Shown here in pieces: positions 1 to 6,887 of a stretch of 9,429 bases of DNA (its first letter is position 1; every line of letters begins with the position of its first letter). The notes beneath the pieces are model-generated. The model was not told the origin of the DNA and did no database searches. It saw nothing but the letters and a program-made list of their open reading frames with translations. The stretch is taken from positions 1 through 9,429 of the forward strand of contig CAIYZW010000359.1 of assembly GCA_903930725.1 (NCBI GenBank), given 5' to 3'. The translations under genes were made by a program, and so were the position numbers. The stretch comes from an uncultured Bacteroidota bacterium. Its GTDB lineage: Bacteria; Bacteroidota; Bacteroidia; Bacteroidales; 4484-276.

Positions 1-276
1 ACGGGGAAATTTTTTTTAAGATAAAGTATGAATAAAGAAAAGAATAGGCAAAGCTATTGGCGATTCTTGTCAATTTTTGAAGGTTAGCTCTTGCATTTTT
101 AAACTAGAAAACTGTAATAATACAAGCAAAAACTATATCAAATAGCTCATTCAGGGCATCTCGCTATGTAATGGTCGCTTGAAGGAAAAACCCGGAAAAG
201 CTGGTACAGTTGGAAATTTATGGGGAAGAAAATACAGGGAGGAGCAATCAAAAAAATAGTCAAATAAAAAGTTATG
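1..276. other. non-coding stretch downstream of lptC
   Basis: No gene can be supported here. The minus strand after the lptC stop is T-rich but forms no clear hairpin, so no terminator is called. A plus-strand frame at 146-259 stays open for 37 codons but has no ATG or GTG start. A minus-strand frame that runs out of lptC and ends at 147 is hydrophobic, but it is probably a shadow. On the minus strand, 56-49 reads TAGCTTTG and fits the Bacteroidota -7 pattern. It could serve a gene beyond the left edge, but no properly spaced -33 element accompanies it, so it is only a hint. Confidence 0.5.
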
Positions 277-864
277 TCATTTATCAACATCATCTTCAAC
301 GGTAAAAACGCCACGGGGATTTCGCAATTTATAAGTTCTAAGCGATTCATCTGCATCAAAGCCGTCCCCATAAAGAACTCCATCAGGTGTAGTGCGCTTT
401 ACAAAAACCTCTGAGTAAATTTTGCGGATTTTTTGATTCCAGATAATTTGCTCAGTATTGAGTGTTTCAACTTTTTCAAAATCAGTAATCACCACATTGT
501 TCTTGACTTCCATCAGTTTTTTGTTTTCCCAGCTAATGCCATAATTTGCGGTAAGTTGTGTTTTTACATTCATCGCCGAATCGTAAAACAACAATTTAAG
601 GCCTTCGGGAAACTCCATGTAGGGTTCGTCTTTTTTTTGAAACCGATCCAGTTTTGGAGCGATAAGCTTGATAAGCATTTTACCTGAATCGCTGTAAATT
701 ACTTCGATGTCTCTGGCTGACTCGGCAGGAAGTGTATCGCTGTTGCTTATCAAATTAATCGTTTTCATACTGTTTTCACATGCAAAAAGCATTACTGCGA
801 AAAAAATCACAATAATGCTTTTTACGGAAAAAGTACTGATATTTTTTATTTGTTTTCTTGGCAC
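277..864 (-). CDS. lptC: LPS export ABC transporter periplasmic protein LptC (lipoprotein form)
   Basis: This 195-residue protein is read as LptC, the periplasmic link that takes lipopolysaccharide from the LptBFG inner-membrane ATPase towards LptA and LptD. A basic N-terminus (residues 3-7) is followed by a hydrophobic stretch (about 13-28) and a lipobox L-F-A-C with the cysteine at 29, so signal peptidase II processing is likely. This differs from E. coli LptC, which is held by an uncleaved transmembrane helix. The rest (about 45-190) is rich in alternating beta strands, as expected of the OstA/LptC jellyroll, including the segment around LTANYGISWENKK and a YGDGFDAD stretch near the C-terminus. 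The start is GTG at 864: an in-frame stop lies six codons upstream, and the only later methionine near the N-terminus falls inside the signal sequence. It is the last gene of the coaX cluster, 30 bp after the TPR gene. The assignment rests on overall pattern, size and context. Confidence 0.82.
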   Translation of the reverse strand: MPRKQIKNISTFSVKSIIVIFFAVMLFACENSMKTINLISNSDTLPAESARDIEVIYSDSGKMLIKLIAPKLDRFQKKDEPYMEFPEGLKLLFYDSAMNVKTQLTANYGISWENKKLMEVKNNVVITDFEKVETLNTEQIIWNQKIRKIYSEVFVKRTTPDGVLYGDGFDADESLRTYKLRNPRGVFTVEDDVDK

Positions 865-894
865 ATTATTTCTAACCCGTCAAAGGTTTATTGT

Positions 895-2274
895 TTACCT
901 GGAAACCCTGATAATTGTTTTTTCATTAATCCAGCAGCCAACTGTGTATGAATCGCCTACATTTAAATTATAGAAAAATAAGGTCTCCATAATTGGAAAT
1001 TGTTTTGAATAAGCTTCGATGAGTTTCTGAGCATAATCTTCAACCGAAGGATCGGCTTTTTTGGCTTCATAAAATTTATCAACTGCTGCCCAATAAGCGG
1101 CTTTCTTTGTCAGGTCGTTGTCACCACAGCTTTCGGCACTCGAAGCATACATGTCACCAATTATCAGATAAGCTTTTCCCTGACTTGGTTTTAGTTCGAT
1201 TGATTTGCGCGCATTGCTGCGTGATGTCTGATAATCCTTTGATGCATTGTAAATACTGGCAAGAATAAGATAAATATCTGACCTTGTATTTTCGTTTTCG
1301 ATACTCAATGCTGCCTCAAGGAATGGAATGGCCTCCTGATTCTTTTCTTTCTTGACAAGCATTTTTGCAATAAAATAACTCGATTCGGGAGATGGCTCCA
1401 ACTTGTTTAGATTAACTGATGCATCGAAGAACAGTTGAGAATCGGTACAGTCTTTTTTGTCGAGAATGTTGGTAATTTTCTTCAATAAATCAACATTATC
1501 GGGTGATTCGTTAAATTTCTTTGAAAATATTTCGATTAAGTTTTCGCAGGAAGCATAAGGTTCGAATGCCAGGTCAACGTTTCCTTTTACATTTTCCCAT
1601 TCGGTTAACTCGGCAGGATTGCCTTTTTTAGCCGCAACATTAAAGGAGATAATATTACTGAGGTTATCGTAAAGTTCAACCAGATAGCCTTTTTCGATTT
1701 TAGAATCATCAACCATTTTAATTGCTGTACGGAAATAATAAACCAGAACAAACGACTCGGAGCTGTTGCCCTGCAATTCGATTGATTTTTTGAAAATATA
1801 GTATGCTTTTTCGTAATCTTCGGGAGCATATTTAAAAAGATCAGAACCTTTGCGTCCTAAAACATAGCCTTCTTTTCCAAAATATTTTATCCGATTATCG
1901 TAAAGCATCATAATTGTATCAATGTAAGCGGATTTTTCCTTATCAGTTTTGGCGTTTTTCAAACAATAATCCATCATTGATAAACCATCAATATTAATGT
2001 ACTGAGAGGATTGCGGACAATTTAAGAAAACCCAGCGCCATGAGCCAATAGCGTCTTTAATAGCCGAATTTTGAAAATCACTGGCTTTCCACTGTTTGTA
2101 GAATTCACGATACAGGGATAAATTCTCAACACATTTTACACTGTCGTTTCCATATTTCCCTTTATCCTGAGGCATCAGAAACTTACTGCCAGTATTGGTC
2201 GAACCAATTGCAAGATTACTAAAACCAAAGACTGCGATAAAACTTGCAATAAATACCCATTTAACTGTTTTCAT
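895..2274 (-). CDS. secreted tetratricopeptide-repeat protein of a Bacteroidota family
   Basis: From the ATG at 2274 this is 459 residues. An upstream in-frame ATG at 2301 would add nine residues (MIIIKLSIN) before the signal peptide. The later start is preferred because it gives a standard signal peptide: K-rich start, hydrophobic core to about residue 20, and a likely cleavage after AIGS. The mature N-terminal half contains YREFYKQWK, SWRWVFLNCP and GKEGYVLGRKG, blocks I associate with a Bacteroidota TPR family. TPR-like helical pairs follow at about 300-410, with phrases such as EAIPFLEAALSIE and ARKSIELKPSQGKAYLIIGDMY. The C-terminus ends in a small conserved-looking tail around GDSYTVGCWINEKT. 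The protein is probably periplasmic or attached to the outer membrane, and its partner is unknown. It lies between an outer-membrane barrel gene and lptC, which suggests an envelope assembly or maintenance role (inference). Confidence 0.8.
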   Translation of the reverse strand: MKTVKWVFIASFIAVFGFSNLAIGSTNTGSKFLMPQDKGKYGNDSVKCVENLSLYREFYKQWKASDFQNSAIKDAIGSWRWVFLNCPQSSQYINIDGLSMMDYCLKNAKTDKEKSAYIDTIMMLYDNRIKYFGKEGYVLGRKGSDLFKYAPEDYEKAYYIFKKSIELQGNSSESFVLVYYFRTAIKMVDDSKIEKGYLVELYDNLSNIISFNVAAKKGNPAELTEWENVKGNVDLAFEPYASCENLIEIFSKKFNESPDNVDLLKKITNILDKKDCTDSQLFFDASVNLNKLEPSPESSYFIAKMLVKKEKNQEAIPFLEAALSIENENTRSDIYLILASIYNASKDYQTSRSNARKSIELKPSQGKAYLIIGDMYASSAESCGDNDLTKKAAYWAAVDKFYEAKKADPSVEDYAQKLIEAYSKQFPIMETLFFYNLNVGDSYTVGCWINEKTIIRVSR

Positions 2275-2332
2275 ATTGATTGATAATTTAATGATAATCA
2301 ATAACTTAAAATAAATAATAAATAAAAATTAA

Positions 2333-3625
2333 TTAGTTGTACTTCCTTTTTACAAACCATCTTTCCCAAATATCAATTCCAAGCGTAAATTTAACGAAAT
2401 TTTCCTGGATCAAATTTGAAGCTGTTGTTCCTGTCCGGCCAACTTCAACCCCAAAATTTACTGTTGATAAGGATCGCGGAATTGGCAAAGCTACTCCAAA
2501 ACTAATACCAAACTCATTGATTTGTGTATTTCTTACTTCGAGGTATGTTTTGTTGTACCTAAAACCCAAACGGTAGGTCACCAATTTCCAATAACTGGTT
2601 ACGGCATTTCTATTAGGCTGGAATTCGCCACCGATCGAAAACTGCATGCTGTTTTGCAGCGAGTCGCTAACCCCAAAAGCTTTGTATTTACTCCAGTTTT
2701 GCCAGGAATAATCTGCTCCCACCATCCAGTTTTCCTTTTTCTTTAGCATGACACCAAAACCGTATTTTTCTGGAATAACCAGTACACCACGATTTTCGAT
2801 CCGGCTTTCGATGGTATCTCTATAATATTCAACACCAGTTGATGATCCTGAATAGGTTCGTGCAAGATAATTTTCGATGGCTGAAACATTTTGTTTTGGC
2901 GCGTAAATAGCACCAAATCCAATAGTTAGATCATTCCCGATAGGTTTTTTATACTGAATACCAAAATCATAAGTCAGATCACCAACTTCGATGTAATTAT
3001 CAATCCTGGTATGAAGAATTCCGGTAGAATCGGGGAAATAAATAAACTTTGCCAGATTTGCTTTTCCAAACAAATACGAAGAAGTAGCTCCAACTGACAA
3101 ATTTTTGGTGAGCTGTGCACCAAAATTTACATAAAATTGATTCAGTCCGCCGGAACCTTTATAGAAAAAATTGGTATTGCCTATTCCGGTAAGGTTTTGT
3201 TTATCAACGATATCGTAACCAACATTGCTGTAAGGGATTATCCCAATACTGGATTTTAGCCATTTGGTGATAGGAAATCCAAACAAAAGGTATCCCATTG
3301 TTGCATAATTTGTATTTGCCGAAAGCTGATCTGTTTTTAATGTCCCGATTTTGCTGCTTACACCGCCTGAAAAAATAAACGACAGGCTGTCGAAGGCGGT
3401 ATTTGATGCAGGATTAAAAGGATTAACATAGCGTGGATTACTGATGGCCAGAGCAACACCTCCCATCGAGAAGTTGTACCCGTTTTGTCTTGTAGCCAGG
3501 TCGCCAACTCCATATCGTGAATAGGGAGAATTTACGGAAACCTGAGCCGAGGCTTCGATAGAAACAAGTACAAAAAAGACAATTGTGTAAAATAGCTGTA
3601 TTGCCGGTTTATTTTTCTTTAACAT
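2333..3625 (-). CDS. outer-membrane beta-barrel protein, Bacteroidota-specific
   Basis: This 430-residue protein starts with a signal peptide (hydrophobic core about 10-24, likely cleavage after A-S-A before Q28). The mature N-terminus carries SPYSRYGVGDL (33-43), followed by MGGVALAISNPRYVNPFNPAS, an opening I recognise from a widespread but mostly unnamed Bacteroidota outer-membrane family. The remainder alternates aromatic and glycine-rich amphipathic strands (for example YATMGYLLFGFPITKWL, LTIGFGAIYAPKQ and WMVGADYSWQNWSKY), consistent with a barrel related in outline to FadL/OmpP1-type proteins. It does not end in the classical C-terminal phenylalanine but in a charged KRKYN tail. Its ATG at 3625 lies inside the end of coaX, a 17-bp overlap that implies co-transcription and probably coupled translation. 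Substrate or role is unknown; transport of a hydrophobic compound is one possibility but is not shown by the sequence. Confidence 0.8.
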   Translation of the reverse strand: MLKKNKPAIQLFYTIVFFVLVSIEASAQVSVNSPYSRYGVGDLATRQNGYNFSMGGVALAISNPRYVNPFNPASNTAFDSLSFIFSGGVSSKIGTLKTDQLSANTNYATMGYLLFGFPITKWLKSSIGIIPYSNVGYDIVDKQNLTGIGNTNFFYKGSGGLNQFYVNFGAQLTKNLSVGATSSYLFGKANLAKFIYFPDSTGILHTRIDNYIEVGDLTYDFGIQYKKPIGNDLTIGFGAIYAPKQNVSAIENYLARTYSGSSTGVEYYRDTIESRIENRGVLVIPEKYGFGVMLKKKENWMVGADYSWQNWSKYKAFGVSDSLQNSMQFSIGGEFQPNRNAVTSYWKLVTYRLGFRYNKTYLEVRNTQINEFGISFGVALPIPRSLSTVNFGVEVGRTGTTASNLIQENFVKFTLGIDIWERWFVKRKYN

Positions 3626-4388
3626 TAAAATCCAAGATTACGTTCAATCCCATCAGCACCAAATTTGGCACTGCAAAGATGTTACTTTTTAGCTTTTTAT
3701 CAAAATAATTCATGTCACCACCAGTGATTACAACTTTAATTCCAGGATAAATGTTGCAATAATTATTGATCACACAGTTTAATTCGGCAGTTGTTCCGTT
3801 GAGAACCCCTGATAAAATTGATTCTTCTGTAGTACATCCGATGAGACCCTCAAAATTTCTGTGACTAACTAACGGCAACCGACTGGTAAAATTATGCAAG
3901 GCCTTAAAGCGTAACGAAATCCCCGGAGAAATTGATCCTCCATGGTATTGGGCATCTCTGTCTATAAAATCAAAAGTTATGCAGGTTCCTGCGTCAATAA
4001 CCAAACAATCCTCGCCAGGAAAAAGCGCAGAAGCTCCAATAACCGCCGCAAGCCGGTCTTTTCCAAGCGTTTCTGGAGTTTTGTAAAGATTTTTGACAGG
4101 AACTGGTGTTTGATGCGTCAATTCGTAAAATTTAAAGGTTGTATCGAGATATTGCCTGAGGTCTGCAGGAATTTCGATAACAGTCGAAATAATAGCAAAA
4201 TCCGGAAAAAAAGCTTGCCGGAGCTGTTCTAATAAGTTGGTTGTAAGTAATGATGTTTTTTCTAAATAAATTAACTCATTGCTTTGATAAACAGCGACTT
4301 TAGTAAGCGTATTTCCAAAATCAACGACCAGATTTGTTTTTGCATCAAATACTTTTTGTGAATCAGGATGTAAAATATTTTCCGTCAT
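3609..4388 (-). CDS. coaX: type III pantothenate kinase
   Basis: CoaX phosphorylates pantothenate with ATP in the first committed step of coenzyme A synthesis, in the cytoplasm. Family enzymes depend on a monovalent cation and are not inhibited by CoA. All expected ASKHA-fold motifs are visible in this 259-residue protein: the phosphate loop DFGNTLTK (23-30), the TPETLGKDRLA block with the likely catalytic Asp111 and Arg112 (104-114), DAGTCIT (132-138), GGSISPG (150-156) and a late VVITGGD. The N-terminus is about 17 residues longer than is usual before the phosphate loop. The ATG at 4388 is still the best start because no other methionine precedes the first motif. It leads the cluster with the outer-membrane protein, TPR protein and lptC. 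A -7 promoter element sits 20 bp upstream of the start. Confidence 0.95.
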   Translation of the reverse strand: MTENILHPDSQKVFDAKTNLVVDFGNTLTKVAVYQSNELIYLEKTSLLTTNLLEQLRQAFFPDFAIISTVIEIPADLRQYLDTTFKFYELTHQTPVPVKNLYKTPETLGKDRLAAVIGASALFPGEDCLVIDAGTCITFDFIDRDAQYHGGSISPGISLRFKALHNFTSRLPLVSHRNFEGLIGCTTEESILSGVLNGTTAELNCVINNYCNIYPGIKVVITGGDMNYFDKKLKSNIFAVPNLVLMGLNVILDFNVKEK

Positions 4389-4408
4389 AAATATTTCTTA
4401 TTCAGCCG

Positions 4409-4416
4409 CAAAGGTA
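4409..4416 (-). promoter_or_regulatory. -7 promoter element of the coaX cluster
   Basis: Read on the minus strand, 4416-4409 is TACCTTTG, an exact match to the Bacteroidota TAnnTTTG -7 consensus. It predicts a short leader of roughly 15 nt before the coaX ATG. No TTTG-type -33 element stands at the usual 19-21 nt spacing; the nearest minus-strand TTTG (4449-4446) is 29 nt away. The element overlaps one arm of the inverted repeat at 4412-4440. Confidence 0.6.
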
Positions 4417-4440
4417 ATTTATACTATTTTTAAATTACCT
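4412..4440. repeat. perfect 10-bp inverted repeat at the coaX promoter
   Basis: The arms AGGTAATTTA (4412-4421) and TAAATTACCT (4431-4440) are exact reverse complements separated by 9 nt. The left arm includes five bases of the coaX -7 box, and the dyad extends upstream through the space where the -33 region should lie. A dimeric regulator bound here would block the coaX promoter. The tRNA-Phe promoter begins 15 bp further on. The dyad lies upstream of the predicted coaX transcript start, so an RNA role is less likely. The operator role is inference. Confidence 0.5.
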
Positions 4441-4454
4441 CGAACCAAAAAAAA

Positions 4455-4487
4455 TTTGCTTAATATTTAAAAACATCCATAAATTTG
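4455..4487 (+). promoter_or_regulatory. Bacteroidota promoter for tRNA-Phe
   Basis: TTTG at 4455-4458 (-33 element) and TAAATTTG at 4480-4487 (exact TAnnTTTG -7 element) are separated by 21 nt, close to the known spacing of Bacteroidota housekeeping promoters. Transcription should begin a few bases after 4487, leaving about a dozen bases of 5' leader before the tRNA at 4506. This is the best-formed promoter in the window. Confidence 0.8.
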
Positions 4488-4505
4488 CAACCTCAAAATA
4501 GTAAC

Positions 4506-4580
<75 letters not shown>

Positions 4581-4581
<1 letters not shown>

Positions 4582-4612
4582 AAAACCCGGGTAATCTTAC
4601 CTGGGTTTTTTT
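4581..4612. terminator. bidirectional intrinsic terminator between tRNA-Phe and pssA
   Basis: AACCCGGGTA (4584-4593) pairs with TACCTGGGTT (4598-4607) with one G-T wobble and a four-base loop. It is followed on the plus strand by a run of seven T (4606-4612). On the minus strand the same hairpin is followed by TTTTT (complement of 4585-4581). It should therefore stop the tRNA transcript on one strand and pssA, which ends 40 bp away, on the other. Confidence 0.88.
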
Positions 4613-4651
4613 ATTCCTCCACCGATTATTTTTCCAAAAGAAAAGTAACTT

Positions 4652-5383
4652 TTAATGAGCCTTCTTTTCCCGGTAACCCAGTGATAGCAACACATACAGC
4701 AATACAATAAGCGGGATGGAAATGAATTTGAGTGGAGAAATAAGCAACGCCACACTCAGTCCAACTAAAGTGTATCTTACCGCATTTGATTTCCAACTGA
4801 AGTTTTTAAATTTGAGCGAAAAGAGGTGAATTTCCGAAACCATTAATCCCGAAAATAAAATGGTAAGTGCAAACAAAAACCAGTAATTTCTTAACAAACC
4901 TACCAAACTTGTTAAATTTAGGGATTCGGCCTGCGCTAAAACCAATGGTAAAGAGGCGAAGAATAAAGCATTTGCCGGTGTTGGCAGTCCAATAAATGAA
5001 TCGGTTTGCCGCTCATCAATATTAAACTTGGCAAGGCGAAGTGCTGAAAAAACCGGAATAACAAATGCTACAAACGACCACAGATTATTTTCGAAGAAAT
5101 CAAAATAAGGTCGCGCATGGCAACTTTGCATCAATTGAAACATAATCACGCCCGGGACAACACCAAAAGAAACCATGTCGGCCAGAGAATCGAGTTGTAC
5201 ACCAAGGGGCGATTTAACGTGTAAAATGCGGGCAAGCATCCCATCGAAAAAATCGAATATCGCTGCAAAACCTAAAAACCAGGCTGCAAGTACAAGGTTA
5301 TCGTTAAAGGCAAAAACCAGTGCAACGCAACCACTGAAAAGGTTGAGCATGGTTATGAAATTTGGAATGTTTCGCTTAATCAC
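4652..5383 (-). CDS. pssA: CDP-diacylglycerol-serine O-phosphatidyltransferase
   Basis: This 243-residue membrane enzyme joins CDP-diacylglycerol and serine to give phosphatidylserine, the precursor of phosphatidylethanolamine. The full CDP-alcohol phosphotransferase signature is present: DG-x2-AR-x8-G-x3-D-x3-D runs from D47 to D69, with the extra metal-binding aspartate D44 before it. The opening NIPNFITMLNLFSGCVALVFAF and several hydrophobic segments (about 12-30, 33-46, 70-85, 98-112, 130-150, 163-182 and a C-terminal pair) match the integral-membrane PssA type rather than the phospholipase-D-like enzyme of E. coli. Homology to PssA rather than to other alcohol transferases is judged from the N-terminal phrase and length. 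The start is GTG at 5383; the first in-frame ATG would remove the conserved N-terminal IPNFIT block. The gene is monocistronic in this window, divergent from queA and convergent with tRNA-Phe. Confidence 0.92.
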   Translation of the reverse strand: MIKRNIPNFITMLNLFSGCVALVFAFNDNLVLAAWFLGFAAIFDFFDGMLARILHVKSPLGVQLDSLADMVSFGVVPGVIMFQLMQSCHARPYFDFFENNLWSFVAFVIPVFSALRLAKFNIDERQTDSFIGLPTPANALFFASLPLVLAQAESLNLTSLVGLLRNYWFLFALTILFSGLMVSEIHLFSLKFKNFSWKSNAVRYTLVGLSVALLISPLKFISIPLIVLLYVLLSLGYREKKAH

Positions 5384-5467
5384 AACTATAATTTTTTAGA
5401 AATGAAAGATCTTTACTAAGGCTGAAGAATTATCATTTTAATTAAATTGCTCCAAACCTGAATACTG

Positions 5468-5475
5468 CAAAAGTA
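5468..5475 (-). promoter_or_regulatory. possible -7 element for pssA
   Basis: On the minus strand 5475-5468 reads TACTTTTG, an exact fit to TAnnTTTG, 85 bp upstream of the GTG start. A TTGC lies upstream, but at about 27 nt spacing, longer than the usual 19-21, so only the -7 half is convincing. No equally good element was found for queA in the same 247-bp divergent gap; the nearest is TACTTTTA at 5588-5595 (+), one base off and without a -33 partner. Confidence 0.4.
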
Positions 5476-5630
5476 GCCACTTTTATTGAAAATTATTTCT
5501 TTGCAATTCATTTTGGGCATCAAAAATCAAAACTCCGCCGAATTTCATTGTTGTGAAAAGTTAAAATACCAGATGTAATGATTGTTTTACTTTTACGCCC
5601 GACAATATTTCAACGACTTTAGACTAAGAA

Positions 5631-6857
5631 ATGATTTTTTTACCTACATTCAGCAACATCAACATTGACGATTACAGGTACAATCTGCCGGACGACAGCA
5701 TTGCCAAATTTCCTTTGAACCAACGGGATGCTTCTAAATTGTTGATTTTTAGGGATAAAGAAATCTCAGAAAACATATTTAAAAACTTAGCCGGTTTTTT
5801 GCCCGAAAATAGTTTTTTGGTGATGAACGACACAAAAGTTGTTCAGGCCAGATTGATTTTCGCGAAAGAAACAGGCGCCGCAATCGAGATATTTTGCCTT
5901 GAGCCGGTAAGTCCGACTACCGAAATTCAACTGGCATTTCAGCAAAAATGTGAGGCTGTTTGGAAATGCCTGGTTGGAAATGCCCGCCGATGGAAGGATG
6001 GCAAGGTTTTCTTGAAATTTAAAAAAGAAGGAATCGAATATTCGATCACAGCAGAAAAACTGGAAAAATCCGGTGAAACTTGTCTGATAAAATTTATTTG
6101 GCAGCCGGAAGAGCTTACTTTTTCGGAGATTTTGGAAATGGCCGGAAAAGTGCCCCTACCCCCATACTTGAACCGCGAGGCTGTTGCATCGGATAAATCG
6201 GATTATCAAACAGTTTACGCCAGGTTCGATGGTTCGGTAGCCGCTCCCACTGCAGGACTTCATTTTACAAAAGAGGTTTTTCAAACTTTGAAATCGAAAA
6301 ATATTGATTACGACACTGTTACGCTTCATGTTGGCGCCGGAACTTTTAAGCCTGTTGGAAAAGAAGGAATTGCCAGCCACGAAATGCACAATGAGCAAAT
6401 CATTGTAAAACGAAGCACCATAGTAAATCTTCTTAAAAATCATGATAAGATAATTTCCGTTGGAACCACTTCGGTGCGTACCCTTGAAAGCCTTTACTGG
6501 TTTGGTGTAAAGCTGAAATTAAATCCTGATTCAGCATTTCAGATCGGGCAAGCTGATCCGTACCTCAGCGAAAATCAGGTTGAATTGTCAACAAAAGAAT
6601 CGCTTACCGGAATTATCGGATTTATGGAGAAAAAGAATCTTGATTATCTTTCCGGCTCAACGCGCCTGATGATTATTCCGGGGTATAAATACCGGGTGAT
6701 TAACGGGATGGTTACCAATTTTCATCAGCCCGGAAGCACGCTGCTTTTGCTTATTGCCGCCTGGCTTGGCGATTCGTGGAAAGAGATTTACGATTATGCT
6801 CTGAAAAACAATTTCAGGTTTTTAAGCTATGGCGATAGCTGCTTGTTTTTGAAATAA
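5631..6857 (+). CDS. queA: S-adenosylmethionine:tRNA ribosyltransferase-isomerase family protein (long form)
   Basis: QueA transfers and isomerises the ribosyl part of S-adenosylmethionine onto preQ1 at the wobble position of GUN-anticodon tRNAs, giving epoxyqueuosine. Every family block is present: NDTKVVQARL (66-75), GKVPLPPYL (172-180), DYQTVYA (191-197), GSVAAPTAGLHFT (201-213), VTLHVGAGTFKPV (230-242), HEMHNE (250-255), VGTTSVRTLES (277-287), TNFHQPGSTLL (362-372) and a C-terminal SYGD. At 408 residues it is about 50 longer than the E. coli enzyme (356). Much of the excess is an insert of about 30 residues between the VGTTSVRTLES and TNFH blocks, plus extra sequence in the first third. 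This long form appears characteristic of Bacteroidota, where from memory a shorter canonical QueA often exists as well, so this may be a paralogue with a shifted substrate. The ATG at 5631 suits the IDDYRYNLPDDSIAKFP opening. Confidence 0.9.
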   Translation: MIFLPTFSNINIDDYRYNLPDDSIAKFPLNQRDASKLLIFRDKEISENIFKNLAGFLPENSFLVMNDTKVVQARLIFAKETGAAIEIFCLEPVSPTTEIQLAFQQKCEAVWKCLVGNARRWKDGKVFLKFKKEGIEYSITAEKLEKSGETCLIKFIWQPEELTFSEILEMAGKVPLPPYLNREAVASDKSDYQTVYARFDGSVAAPTAGLHFTKEVFQTLKSKNIDYDTVTLHVGAGTFKPVGKEGIASHEMHNEQIIVKRSTIVNLLKNHDKIISVGTTSVRTLESLYWFGVKLKLNPDSAFQIGQADPYLSENQVELSTKESLTGIIGFMEKKNLDYLSGSTRLMIIPGYKYRVINGMVTNFHQPGSTLLLLIAAWLGDSWKEIYDYALKNNFRFLSYGDSCLFLK

Positions 6858-6859
6858 TT

Positions 6860-6878
6860 TGCCATCAATTTATTGGCA
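6860..6878. terminator. weak hairpin between convergent genes
   Basis: TGCCA (6860-6864) and TGGCA (6874-6878) form a 5-bp stem with a 9-nt loop in the 30-bp gap between the queA stop and the MFS stop. T tracts on either side are short and interrupted. It may act as a shared weak terminator, but a chance match is possible. Confidence 0.3.
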
Positions 6879-6887
6879 TTTAGCAGG

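Noticed and set aside
146..259. Plus-strand open stretch of 37 codons rich in Lys and Gly
   Set aside because: It has no ATG or GTG start and no recognisable family; kept only as a possible remnant in the findings.
147..383. 78-residue minus-strand frame with a hydrophobic tail
   Set aside because: Two thirds of it lie inside lptC in another frame, there is no family resemblance, and its tail reads like AT-rich non-coding DNA.
881..890. AACCTTTG-like element between the TPR gene and lptC (minus strand)
   Set aside because: It departs from TAnnTTTG at the first base and has no -33 partner; lptC is better explained as the last gene of the upstream operon.
5405..5414. Palindrome AAAGATCTTT upstream of pssA, and TTTAATTAAA at 5437-5446
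   Set aside because: Short AT-rich palindromes are expected by chance and neither lies on a promoter element.
5384..5630. preQ1 riboswitch upstream of queA
   Set aside because: The divergent gap was inspected for the C-rich hairpin plus A-rich tail typical of preQ1-I and nothing matched.
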